Shown here one piece after another: positions 15,177-22,562 of a stretch of 43,029 nucleotides of DNA. Numbering within the stretch: the first letter of the stretch is position 1; each line of letters opens with the position of its first letter. Source of the DNA: an uncultured Bacteroidales bacterium (GTDB taxonomy: Bacteria; Bacteroidota; Bacteroidia; Bacteroidales; Bacteroidaceae); contig CALKIW010000143.1 of assembly GCA_937995875.1 (NCBI GenBank), positions 1 to 43,029 of the forward strand, read 5' to 3'. The notes beneath the pieces are model-generated. The model worked only from the letters and a program-made list of their open reading frames with translations, made no database searches and was not told the origin of the DNA. Both the position numbers and the translations under genes were made by a program.

Positions 15177-16481
15177 ATGAACAATATTCCTTATCTTTCT
15201 CTACAAGCTGTCACAGCGATGCATATAGACGAAATCCAAGATGCCATAGCACGTGTAGTTCGCTCCGGTTGGTATCTTCAGGGTGAAGCCAATGCCAAGT
15301 TTGAAAAGGAATATGCTGATTACATTGGCACAAAATATTGTGTGGGCTGTGGCAATGGGTTGGATGCTCTCACGCTCATCTTTCGAGCATATAAGGAAAT
15401 GGGTGTCCTCCATGATGGCGACGAAGTCATCGTGCCGGCCAACACATATATCGCCTCCATTCTCTCTGTCACAGAGAATGGTCTCATTCCGGTCTTGGTA
15501 GAGCCTCATGAAGATACGCTGCAGATTAATGAAAATCTGATAGCACAAGCCATCACATCTCGCACACGAGCCATTCTGATTGTCCATCTTTACGGAAGGA
15601 ATGCTTACACCCCTGATATCCAACGTATCTGCAAGCGTCATCATCTCAAACTGGTTGAGGATAATGCGCAGGCACAAGGGTGTGGTAATTCACAATTCAT
15701 AATTCATAATTCACAATTGGCTGGCGCGGAAGAGAGGGATGGTAATTCACAATTCATAATTCATAATTCACAATTCATAAATAAAAAGTCAAAATTAGAC
15801 CGCCCTGATGCACCTAATTGTGAATTGAAAATTGTGAATTGTGAATCATCACATACTGGGGCTTTGGGCGATGCAGCTGCCCATTCTTTTTATCCCGGCA
15901 AAAACTTGGGTGCATTTGGAGACGCCGGGGCGGTGACTACCAATGACGAAACGTTGGCAGTCATTATCAGAGCTTTGGGCAATTATGGCTCAAGCAAAAA
16001 ATATGTGTTCCCGTATTTGGGCCGAAACAGTCGGCTCGACGAGATACAAGCTGCCGTGTTGAGTGTCAAGTTGAAGTATCTTGACGACGATAATGTACGT
16101 CGTAAAACTATAGCCGATTATTATTATAGAAACATCGATAACCCTTTGATTGTGCTTCCCGGTAAGGCAGAATGGGAAACAGCTTTGCCCTCAAACGCAG
16201 TCGGAAGTTACCGTAACGAAGATTGTGTATATCATGTTTTTCCCGTGTTGTGTGACCGGCGGGATGAGTTGCAGCGATATTTAGCACAACAGGGTATCGG
16301 TACAATGATTCATTATCCCATTCCGCCACACCAACAGGCGTGCTATCGGGAATGGAACTCCTTGAGTTTGCCCATTACTGAACGTATTCACCAATGCGAA
16401 CTGAGCATTCCATGCAATCAGACCATGACTGATACAGAAGTAGAAACCGTTTGCGATGCCATCTGTCGTTTTGGTAAATAA
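15177..16481 (+). CDS. fdtB: DegT/DnrJ/EryC1 aminotransferase with repeat-derived internal insertion
   Basis: 434-residue PLP enzyme that would aminate the 3-keto sugar made by the FdtA-like isomerase. Family landmarks: GNGLDALTLIF near residue 60, LVEDNAQAQG with Asp162 contacting PLP, and AAHSFYPGKNLGAFGDAGAV with the PLP lysine Lys242. Relatives are about 365-385 residues. The excess lies between Gly170 and about Ser224, where two exact 35-bp copies and a degenerate inverted copy of an A/T-rich repeat are translated in frame (NSQFIIHNSQ appears twice). The conserved chain resumes at HTGALGDAAAH. The insert falls in a loop near the active site; activity may be lost or tolerated. Not frameshifted. 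No promoter seen; likely cotranscribed with fdtA. Confidence 0.88.
   Translation: MNNIPYLSLQAVTAMHIDEIQDAIARVVRSGWYLQGEANAKFEKEYADYIGTKYCVGCGNGLDALTLIFRAYKEMGVLHDGDEVIVPANTYIASILSVTENGLIPVLVEPHEDTLQINENLIAQAITSRTRAILIVHLYGRNAYTPDIQRICKRHHLKLVEDNAQAQGCGNSQFIIHNSQLAGAEERDGNSQFIIHNSQFINKKSKLDRPDAPNCELKIVNCESSHTGALGDAAAHSFYPGKNLGAFGDAGAVTTNDETLAVIIRALGNYGSSKKYVFPYLGRNSRLDEIQAAVLSVKLKYLDDDNVRRKTIADYYYRNIDNPLIVLPGKAEWETALPSNAVGSYRNEDCVYHVFPVLCDRRDELQRYLAQQGIGTMIHYPIPPHQQACYREWNSLSLPITERIHQCELSIPCNQTMTDTEVETVCDAICRFGK
15684..15846. repeat. A/T-rich direct and inverted repeats inside the aminotransferase gene
   Basis: A 35-bp unit beginning GGTAATTCACAATTCATAAT occurs identically at 15684-15718 and 15731-15765. 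A degenerate reverse-complement copy (AATTGTGAATTGAAAATTG and onward) lies at 15814-15846. The three copies and the spacer DNA stay in frame with the host gene. The inverted copy would let the mRNA or single-stranded DNA fold into a large hairpin. Confidence 0.9.
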
Positions 16482-16671
16482 GCCTAATATAGCTAAGTTC
16501 TTCATCATTCTCGCTTGCTTTTCTTTCTATATGTGTGCTATTTTCATACATGGATTTTCTTGACGTGAATCTTTTTTACATTCCCCATATCTTTGGTCTA
16601 AACGATAAATCAAAATCACGGAGGAATTACGATTACATTGCTGATTAGGTAGTATTTGCCCAAAGTTTTAG

Positions 16672-16679
16672 TAACTTTG
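16672..16679 (+). promoter_or_regulatory. -7 box of topB
   Basis: TAACTTTG matches TAnnTTTG and lies 22 bp before the ATG of topB. A TTTG is present at 16655-16658, but the spacing (13) is too short for a standard -33 element, so the call rests on the -7 box. Confidence 0.5.
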
Positions 16680-16701
16680 TACACTCATATAGGTTGAAAT
16701 T

Positions 16702-18801
16702 ATGATAGTTTGTATTGCGGAAAAGCCCAGTGTGGCACGTGATATTGCAAGGATTCTTGGAGCGAATGTGTCCAAGGATGGTTACATGGAAGGCAATGGC
16801 TACCAGGTGACATGGACCTTTGGGCACCTTTGTGAGCTGAAGGAGCCCAACGATTACATGACCAACTGGAAATTCTGGACATTGGCAGCTTTGCCAATGA
16901 TACCGCAACGTTTCGGCATAAAGTTAATTCCCAGTGAGAGTATTGAACGTCAGTTCAAAACCATTGAGCGTCTGTATAGCAAGGCTGAAATGATTGTGAA
17001 CTGCGGTGATGCGGGCCAAGAGGGTGAACTCATCCAACGTTGGGTGATGCAGTTGGCTCAAGTCAAGTGTCCGGTGAAACGTTTATGGATTTCGTCGATG
17101 ACCGACGAGGCCATTAAAGAAGGATTCAACAATCTGAAGGAACAGCGCAATTATGAAAGTCTTTACCTGGCAGGACTTTGTCGTGCCATAGGCGACTGGA
17201 TGCTGGGCATGAATGCCACACGGCTCTACACACTGATGTATGGGCGCGACCATCAGGTGCTGTCGGTTGGAAGAGTACAAACGCCCACGCTTGCCTTGAT
17301 TGTAAATCGACAAAAAGAGATAGACTGTTTCAAGCCGGAGCCTTATTGGGTGCTGTCCACCATTTATAGGGACACTTTGTTTACTGCAACATCGGGTAAA
17401 TACATGTCGAAAGAGGAGGGAGAAAAAGACTTCGTTACTATTGACGGCAAGCCTTTTACGGTGACAAGTGTACAGAAAAAGAAGGGCAGCGAAAAGCCCA
17501 AGCAACTCTACGACCTCACCTCGCTTCAGGTGGACTGCAATCGCAAATTTGGTTTCTCGGCAGAGATGACGCTCAATCTGATTCAGGGACTTTATGAGAA
17601 AAAACTTACCACCTATCCACGTGTAGACACACAGTATCTCTCTGACGACATCTATCCGAAATGTCCGAATATACTGAATGGTGTGAGCCAGATGATGACA
17701 TCGGGAAAGAAACCTTATCTCGATACTATTAAAAAACTGGCAGAGATGAGCCCCAAGTTGCCAAAAACCAAACGTATTTTCGATACTTCAAAAGTGACCG
17801 ACCACCACGCCATTATTCCAACGGGACAGACGGCAAACGGTCTGACCAACTTTGAATTAAAGGTGTACGACCTGATTGCACGACGGTTTATTGCAGCTTT
17901 CTATCCTGATTGCAAATTTTCCACAACAACGGTATTGGGAGAAGTAGATAAGGTGGAATTTAAAACAACCGGCAAGGAAATTCTTGATTCGGGATGGCGA
18001 GACGTCTATTCCAAAGATGAAGAGCCGGATGAAGAAAACGCTAAGAAAGACGACGAAGATCATACGTTGCCCACATTCGTAAAGGGAGAGTCGGGGGCGC
18101 ACCAACCTACACTGACGGAGAAACAGACCACTCCTCCCAAACACTATACCGAGGCGACTTTATTGCGGGCTATGGAAACCGCAGGAAAGTTTGTAGACGA
18201 CGAGGAATTGCGCTCGGCAATGAAGGAAAATGGTATTGGGCGACCGTCATCGCGTGCCGGAATTATTGAAACCTTATTCAAGCGTCATTATATCCGGCGA
18301 GAACGCAAAAACCTTGTGGCAACCCCGACCGGCATCCAACTTGTAGAGACCATTCATGAACGATTGCTTACAAGTTGCGAACTGACCGGTATCTGGGAGA
18401 AGAAGCTGCGTGATATTGAGGCGAAAAAATACAGTCCGCAACAATTTATCGACGAACTGAAAGAACAAGTTACTAAAATTGTGCAGGACGTGTTGCATGA
18501 TAACAGCAACCGCCAAATAGAGGGAGGTGAAACAAAACCTGTACCCAAGTCTACTGATTCTACAAAGGGAGGGACAAAAAAAATGACCCCAAAGACTCCT
18601 CAGAAGCGTTCGGGCAAATCCAAGACAACCATCAAACAACAACAAACGACTTCGCCAACAAACGTTTTGGTGAAGGAAGGAGATTTGTGTCCCAAATGTG
18701 GACAAGGCCATATTGTCAAGGGCAAAACGGCTTATGGCTGTTCACGATGGCGTGAGGGATGCGATTATCGACTGCCTTTTAAGAAGGATCTTTTGGGATA
18801 A
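16702..18801 (+). CDS. topB: DNA topoisomerase III (type IA)
   Basis: 699-residue type IA topoisomerase that relaxes or decatenates negatively supercoiled DNA through a covalent 5'-phosphotyrosine. The N-terminal Toprim domain has IAEKPSVARDIA with Glu7 and the acidic DAGQEGELI motif. The active-site tyrosine is Tyr305 in TTYPRVDTQY. Other landmarks are GRVQTPTLALIV, TDHHAIIPTG and GIGRPSSRAGIIETL. The tail after residue 600 is a Lys/Thr/Pro-rich linker, followed by a zinc-ribbon-like end (CPKCGQGHIVKG, then CSRWREGCDYRLPF) with four cysteines. This layout fits Bacteroidetes TopB. It is probably monocistronic. Confidence 0.95.
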   Translation: MIVCIAEKPSVARDIARILGANVSKDGYMEGNGYQVTWTFGHLCELKEPNDYMTNWKFWTLAALPMIPQRFGIKLIPSESIERQFKTIERLYSKAEMIVNCGDAGQEGELIQRWVMQLAQVKCPVKRLWISSMTDEAIKEGFNNLKEQRNYESLYLAGLCRAIGDWMLGMNATRLYTLMYGRDHQVLSVGRVQTPTLALIVNRQKEIDCFKPEPYWVLSTIYRDTLFTATSGKYMSKEEGEKDFVTIDGKPFTVTSVQKKKGSEKPKQLYDLTSLQVDCNRKFGFSAEMTLNLIQGLYEKKLTTYPRVDTQYLSDDIYPKCPNILNGVSQMMTSGKKPYLDTIKKLAEMSPKLPKTKRIFDTSKVTDHHAIIPTGQTANGLTNFELKVYDLIARRFIAAFYPDCKFSTTTVLGEVDKVEFKTTGKEILDSGWRDVYSKDEEPDEENAKKDDEDHTLPTFVKGESGAHQPTLTEKQTTPPKHYTEATLLRAMETAGKFVDDEELRSAMKENGIGRPSSRAGIIETLFKRHYIRRERKNLVATPTGIQLVETIHERLLTSCELTGIWEKKLRDIEAKKYSPQQFIDELKEQVTKIVQDVLHDNSNRQIEGGETKPVPKSTDSTKGGTKKMTPKTPQKRSGKSKTTIKQQQTTSPTNVLVKEGDLCPKCGQGHIVKGKTAYGCSRWREGCDYRLPFKKDLLG

Positions 18802-18996
18802 GCAACAAAAATCGACACATTTTAAGTCTGTATAGCTTAGGCCCAAAGGTGCCAAACGCTCATGCTGTTGGTCATTTGTCATTATCATTTGTAGGTATTA
18901 TGCGTTTTGTTTGAGAAAATGCTCAACATATTGCTTGGGCATATCGTTTTTTTTTAGTTATTTTGTAACCTATATATACAATAAGGAACAGTAGAG

Positions 18997-19953
18997 ATGA
19001 AGAATTTTAAGATGTACGAACCTGATGATAAACTTATTTCCATCATCAGCGACAATTATAACACCTTGCAGAGTCTCGGTTCATTTGGTATCAACTTAGG
19101 GTTTGGCGACAAGACTGTGCAGGAGGTTTGTGAAAGCCAAAATGTGGATACATATACATTTCTTGCAGTTATTAATTTCACGATTAATGGCTATCGCAAC
19201 TACGAGGATGCTGACCGATTCTCTATCTCTACACTCATGCAATATCTCAAGGCAAGCCATGTTTATTATCTCGACTTTGAACTTCCCCACATCCGTCGTT
19301 CTTTGGAGGGTGCCCTTGACGAGAAAGACAATCTTGCCCGACTGATTCTTAAATTATTCGATGAATACGCTTACAGCATACGAAAGCATATGCAGTATGA
19401 GGAAAAAATGGTGTTCCCCTATGTGGAAGAACTCGAAAAAGGAAACGTGTCGTCTAATTATGACATTGAGACATTTTCCAAACACCATACACAGATAGAC
19501 CGAAAGTTGAGCGAACTGAAGAATATCATTATTAAATATTTGCCTTCCGATGGTTTACGCAACAACCAACTTACAGCAGCTCTCTATGAGATATACAACT
19601 GTGAGCAATGGCTCAAGGAACACGCTGACGTAGAAGACGAGATTTTCATACCCGTAATCCGCCGCCTCGAAAAGAAGTCAAACCAAAGCGATGTGAGTGT
19701 GAGGATAAGCAATATGATTAATAACAATCCCGGCTCACAAGAAACTTTGTCCGACCGAGAAAAGGATGTTATTATCGCTTTGGTGCAGGGCATGACCAAC
19801 AAGGAGATTGCTGATCACCTGTGTATCTCCGTCAATACCGTTATCACCCATCGTCGAAATATCACCCGCAAACTTCAGATACATTCTCCGGCAGGGCTCA
19901 CCATCTATGCCATTGTAAACAATTTGGTAGATATCAGCAGTGTAAAGTTATGA
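18997..19953 (+). CDS. RIC-type hemerythrin domain fused to LuxR DNA-binding domain
   Basis: 318 residues in three parts. Residues about 13-65 align by pattern with the N-terminal domain of ScdA/YtfE repair-of-iron-centres (RIC) proteins, but the usual Cys-Cys pair is replaced (FGINLGFGDKTVQEVCESQ). Residues 80-226 are a hemerythrin-like four-helix bundle with candidate di-iron ligands His88, His131 and Glu135 (HMQYEEKMVFP), His163 or His164 (KHHTQID), and His209 and Glu213 (HADVEDEIFIP). Their spacing is close to that of RIC proteins. Residues 251-308 are a LuxR/GerE helix-turn-helix (LSDREKDVIIALVQGMTNKEIADHL, then TVITHRRNI). I infer a transcription factor sensing NO, O2 or iron. Its end overlaps the next gene by 4 bp (ATGA), implying coupled expression. 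A weak TTATTTTG box lies about 35 bp upstream. Confidence 0.85.
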   Translation: MKNFKMYEPDDKLISIISDNYNTLQSLGSFGINLGFGDKTVQEVCESQNVDTYTFLAVINFTINGYRNYEDADRFSISTLMQYLKASHVYYLDFELPHIRRSLEGALDEKDNLARLILKLFDEYAYSIRKHMQYEEKMVFPYVEELEKGNVSSNYDIETFSKHHTQIDRKLSELKNIIIKYLPSDGLRNNQLTAALYEIYNCEQWLKEHADVEDEIFIPVIRRLEKKSNQSDVSVRISNMINNNPGSQETLSDREKDVIIALVQGMTNKEIADHLCISVNTVITHRRNITRKLQIHSPAGLTIYAIVNNLVDISSVKL

Positions 19954-20543
19954 TGAAAGAACCTAAAATTGCTGTCATTGATTTCAACATTCTCTCGGTG
20001 TTGGGTTTGAAACAGATACTTCAACATGTCCTCCCCATTATGGACGTGCATTCGTTTGCATCGTTTGAAGAATTGGAAAACAGCGACCCTGACACTTTTT
20101 TTCACTATTTCATAGCTCAGGATATCTTCATTTCTCATCGATCTTTTTTTCTCGACAGACAACAAAAAACGATTGTTCTCACCACGAGCAATGACCCCGC
20201 AACTCAGCCCAGCGGTTTCCATTGTCTCTGCATCAATGTGTCCGAAGAACAATTGGTGCGTTCTCTTCTGATGCTTGAGCAGCACGCCCATGCTCATGGA
20301 AAAAATTTGCCACCCATGTCTAAGACGCTGTCTAACAAGGTTTTATCAGATAGAGAAATAGAGGTGCTTGTTCTTATTGTAGAGGGATATATCAATAAGG
20401 AGATTGCGGACCGGTTGAACATAGGTTTGACAACCGTGATTACCCATCGCAAGAATATCATGGACAAGCTCGGAATGAGGAGTGTTGCTGCGCTGACCAT
20501 CTATGCCGTGATGCATGGATATGTGGATATCAATAAGATTTAA
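19950..20543 (+). CDS. LuxR-family regulator with degenerate receiver domain
   Basis: 197 residues. The N-terminus (KIAVIDFNILSVLGLKQIL) looks like the first strand and helix of a response-regulator receiver, and KTIVLTTSND like its fourth strand. The acidic pair is reduced to one Asp and no clear phosphoacceptor Asp or conserved Lys is evident, so it is probably phosphorylation-independent. The C-terminal LuxR domain (LSDREIEVLVLIVEGYINKEIADRL, VITHRKNIMDKL) closely resembles that of the upstream hemerythrin protein, including the NLVDIS/GYVDIN-type tail, suggesting duplication. The frame is open upstream, but the ATG at 19950 overlapping the previous stop is the natural start. It probably works with, or against, the upstream protein on shared sites. 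Confidence 0.85.
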   Translation: MMKEPKIAVIDFNILSVLGLKQILQHVLPIMDVHSFASFEELENSDPDTFFHYFIAQDIFISHRSFFLDRQQKTIVLTTSNDPATQPSGFHCLCINVSEEQLVRSLLMLEQHAHAHGKNLPPMSKTLSNKVLSDREIEVLVLIVEGYINKEIADRLNIGLTTVITHRKNIMDKLGMRSVAALTIYAVMHGYVDINKI

Positions 20544-20702
20544 GAGTTGCTCTTGTTTATCTTTATGGTGAGTTTTTGATGAATTTTGTCAAGAATACTT
20601 CACTGTTTTTCGATCATCTTTATAGTCCCATCCAGAGAGAGAAATAAGAATATTTCGACTTTTATTCCCATTTTTATCATCACATTATATACTTCTTTCC
20701 GT

Positions 20703-20805
20703 CGTTACTATTTAATGGCTGCGCGTGCAGACCTTAACCGCAGGGTGAAAGGGGCTTAGTCAGTTTGCCTTGACACCCGAAACGCAATGTCATTAAATAG
20801 TAACG
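20703..20805. repeat. 15-bp inverted repeat enclosing about 73 bp
   Basis: CGTTACTATTTAATG (20703-20717) is exactly reverse-complemented at 20791-20805. The flanks (TCCGT before and GGCAGG after) pair loosely. The enclosed segment contains the CTTAACCGCAGGGTGAAAG and GCTTAGTC words that also occur, rearranged, near 30410-30450. It has the size and shape of a short non-autonomous element or a long hairpin, but no target duplication is evident. Confidence 0.65.
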
Positions 20806-20890
20806 GCAGGACAAAAAACAACTATAAAAAGCTCCGCAAGTGTCAGAAAGTTGTAACGACTTGATGTGCAAAATATTGCAAACTTCGCTC

Positions 20891-20943
20891 ATGCTTCGCG
20901 TATATCGCACCAAATTATTTTTGTTTTCAAATACGCGAAGCAT
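20891..20943. repeat. 13-bp perfect inverted repeat, possible terminator between convergent genes
   Basis: ATGCTTCGCGTAT (20891-20903) is exactly reverse-complemented at 20931-20943 with a 27-base A/T-rich loop. A similar word, TATGCTTGGCGTATTC, occurs at 30217-30232. There is no T tract right after the stem, so intrinsic termination is uncertain. Confidence 0.6.
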
Positions 20944-20997
20944 ACGCAAGCGTTTGTTAATATTTTTATTGGTTGTTAATTGTGGATGGCAACGCCT

Positions 20998-21630
20998 TTA
21001 TTTTATGTTAAGAAAGCAATCGACGATCTGTTCTGCACCGGCTGCACGCAACTCTTTTTCGGTGCCATTGCCATAGGTTACCGCACAGGTGTGGCATCCC
21101 GCACGTTTACCCATAAGGATGTCAAAACTCATATCGCCCACCACCAACGTATCTTCCGGAGCAATATTGAAATGTTTCAGGGTTTTCAACACAGGGTAGG
21201 GGTTGGGCTTGGCTATCTCTACATCTTCGGCTCCAAGTATCAAGGAAATATACTTGCTAAGTTGCATTTGCTCGACAAAGTTAGTCAGGGAAGCGTTTCC
21301 ACGACTGCTGGCCAGCGTAATAATTGTGCCGGCGTTGTGCCATTGTTTGATGGCCTCTTTCACGCCGGGAAACATCTCAACTTCGACATTTCGGTTGTTT
21401 TCATCGAAAATGCGGTTGTAGGTATTAAAACAATCTTCGTTTTGCTCATCGGTGAGTAACATCATCGTGCGGAAACCTTCTCTCAAGGGCAGGCCGATGG
21501 TTTTGCGACACTCCTCGCGTGAGCGCATGGGGAGCTTTAACTCCCTGAGTGTGGCCTGCATGGTGTCGATAATAATTTTGTTGGTATCGCCGATGGTGCC
21601 GTCGAAATCGAGTATGATCAATTTATACAT
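20998..21630 (-). CDS. HAD superfamily phosphatase (phosphoglycolate phosphatase-like)
   Basis: 210-residue HAD subfamily IA hydrolase. Motif I is ILDFDGTIGDT (nucleophile Asp and acid/base Asp), motif II the SSR of LASSRGN, motif III the Lys in AKPNPYPVL and motif IV VVGDMSFDILMGKRAGC. The helical cap between motifs I and II is the type-1 cap of Gph/PgmB-like enzymes. The substrate cannot be fixed; phosphoglycolate or a sugar phosphate is likely. Its start overlaps the end of the tyrosine phosphatase gene by 8 bp, so the two phosphatases are translationally coupled. Confidence 0.9.
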   Translation of the reverse strand: MYKLIILDFDGTIGDTNKIIIDTMQATLRELKLPMRSREECRKTIGLPLREGFRTMMLLTDEQNEDCFNTYNRIFDENNRNVEVEMFPGVKEAIKQWHNAGTIITLASSRGNASLTNFVEQMQLSKYISLILGAEDVEIAKPNPYPVLKTLKHFNIAPEDTLVVGDMSFDILMGKRAGCHTCAVTYGNGTEKELRAAGAEQIVDCFLNIK

Positions 21631-22120
21631 AAGTAGATTCCATCAATTCGTTTAGAAGGTTTTCGCATCCGTCTTCTATCAGATCGAGCGCCAGTTCAAA
21701 GTCGCTCTCTCCACCATAATAAGGGTCGGGAACGCTTGTAGCGTGTGGATTGCGTTTCAGATAGTTGGTCATGCGCACAATCTTTTTTCGTTCGTCATCG
21801 CCATGCGCCATGCGGGTAATTGTGCGATAATTGTCTTCGTCCATTGTGATAATGAGGTCGAAATTATTAAAATCGGAGGTTGCATCAAACTGGCGGGCAT
21901 GGTGATTGAAGTTGTAGCCGCGTGACTGTCCGTGCCGACGCATACGTGCATCGGGCAAGTCGCCTACGTGCCAGTTGCCTATTCCTGCCGAATCAATATA
22001 GAATTGTTGTGTGATGCCTCGTTCATCAACCATTTTTTGCATTATGCCATTGGCCGCAGGAGAGCGGCAAATGTTTCCGAGACAAATAAAAAGTATCCTG
22101 ATTTTGCCTTTCTTAATCAT
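21623..22120 (-). CDS. Low-molecular-weight protein tyrosine phosphatase
   Basis: About 165 residues. The CX5R phosphate-binding loop (CLGNICRSPAA) lies at the N-terminus and the general-acid motif VPDPYYGG in the second half, the two hallmarks of LMW-PTPs. Such enzymes dephosphorylate phosphotyrosine on, for example, BY-kinases controlling polysaccharide export, though no BY-kinase is visible here. The start is ambiguous: the ATG at 22120 (MIKKGKIRILF) gives the usual N-terminus, while an in-frame ATG at 22153 adds 11 residues. A possible -7 box (TATCTTTA, minus strand, 22166-22173) would leave only about 7 nt before the longer start, which favours 22120. Confidence 0.9.
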   Translation of the reverse strand: MIKKGKIRILFICLGNICRSPAANGIMQKMVDERGITQQFYIDSAGIGNWHVGDLPDARMRRHGQSRGYNFNHHARQFDATSDFNNFDLIITMDEDNYRTITRMAHGDDERKKIVRMTNYLKRNPHATSVPDPYYGGESDFELALDLIEDGCENLLNELMESTYV

Positions 22121-22153
22121 GTGTTTTGAGGGAAAATTTGGTTTGTGACTCAT

Positions 22154-22562
22154 AACTTTGAGCTGTAAAGATACTAAATATCAACGATAAAGCCATTGTT
22201 GGAGCGTATTGTTATGAAGTCTTCACAATTAAAAAAACGAATTTAACAAAACGAGATAATTTGTTAGATATTACCTGCTTATATTAAATTATCAAGCCGT
22301 TTCGGATTGGTAGACATGGAGGAGGTTGGGCGTGGATAAACAGTCGGGTGGTCAGTGCGAATAGAGAAGAATAAAAAGAAAAATTGATGGTGCAGGAGAA
22401 AAATAGTACTGTGAAAGGTTAGGTTTTGAGATCTTTTGGTATTACCTTTGCAAAGAAAGGGCAAGACGTCATATTAACAAAATGAAAAAGCATTATCTTA
22501 TTATAATATAAGGTAGGTACAGCTCGTTATAATTACAGTAAATAATCAAATATATAAAAATA
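22154..22562. other. Intergenic region with divergent promoters of the phosphatase pair and gmd
   Basis: About 410 bases, A/T rich. It holds a weak -7 box for the minus-strand phosphatases (22166-22173) and a good TACCTTTG box for gmd (22443-22450). The roughly 105-nt leader before gmd contains only a short palindrome (CTTATTATAATATAAG, about 22497-22512). No gene is supported. Confidence 0.45.
22443..22450 (+). promoter_or_regulatory. -7 box of the gmd promoter
   Basis: TACCTTTG followed by C matches the Bacteroidetes -7 element. No TTTG is at the ideal -33 distance; TTTTG lies closer, near 22424-22428. The predicted leader of gmd is about 105 nt. Confidence 0.5.

Larger units (their letters stand above)
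20544..20997. other. Intergenic gap with two inverted-repeat pairs
   Basis: 454 bases between the LuxR pair and the convergent HAD gene. No gene is supported. It holds two perfect inverted repeats, 20703-20717 with 20791-20805 and 20891-20903 with 20931-20943, reported separately. A GCGGTTAAGG-type word (minus strand, near 20732-20741) links it to the repeat at 30371-30445. Confidence 0.6.

Noticed and set aside
15684..15846. CRISPR-like pair of 35-bp repeats
   Set aside because: Only two direct copies, in frame inside a conserved gene, with an inverted third copy and no cas genes. This is an A/T-rich dispersed repeat, not an array.
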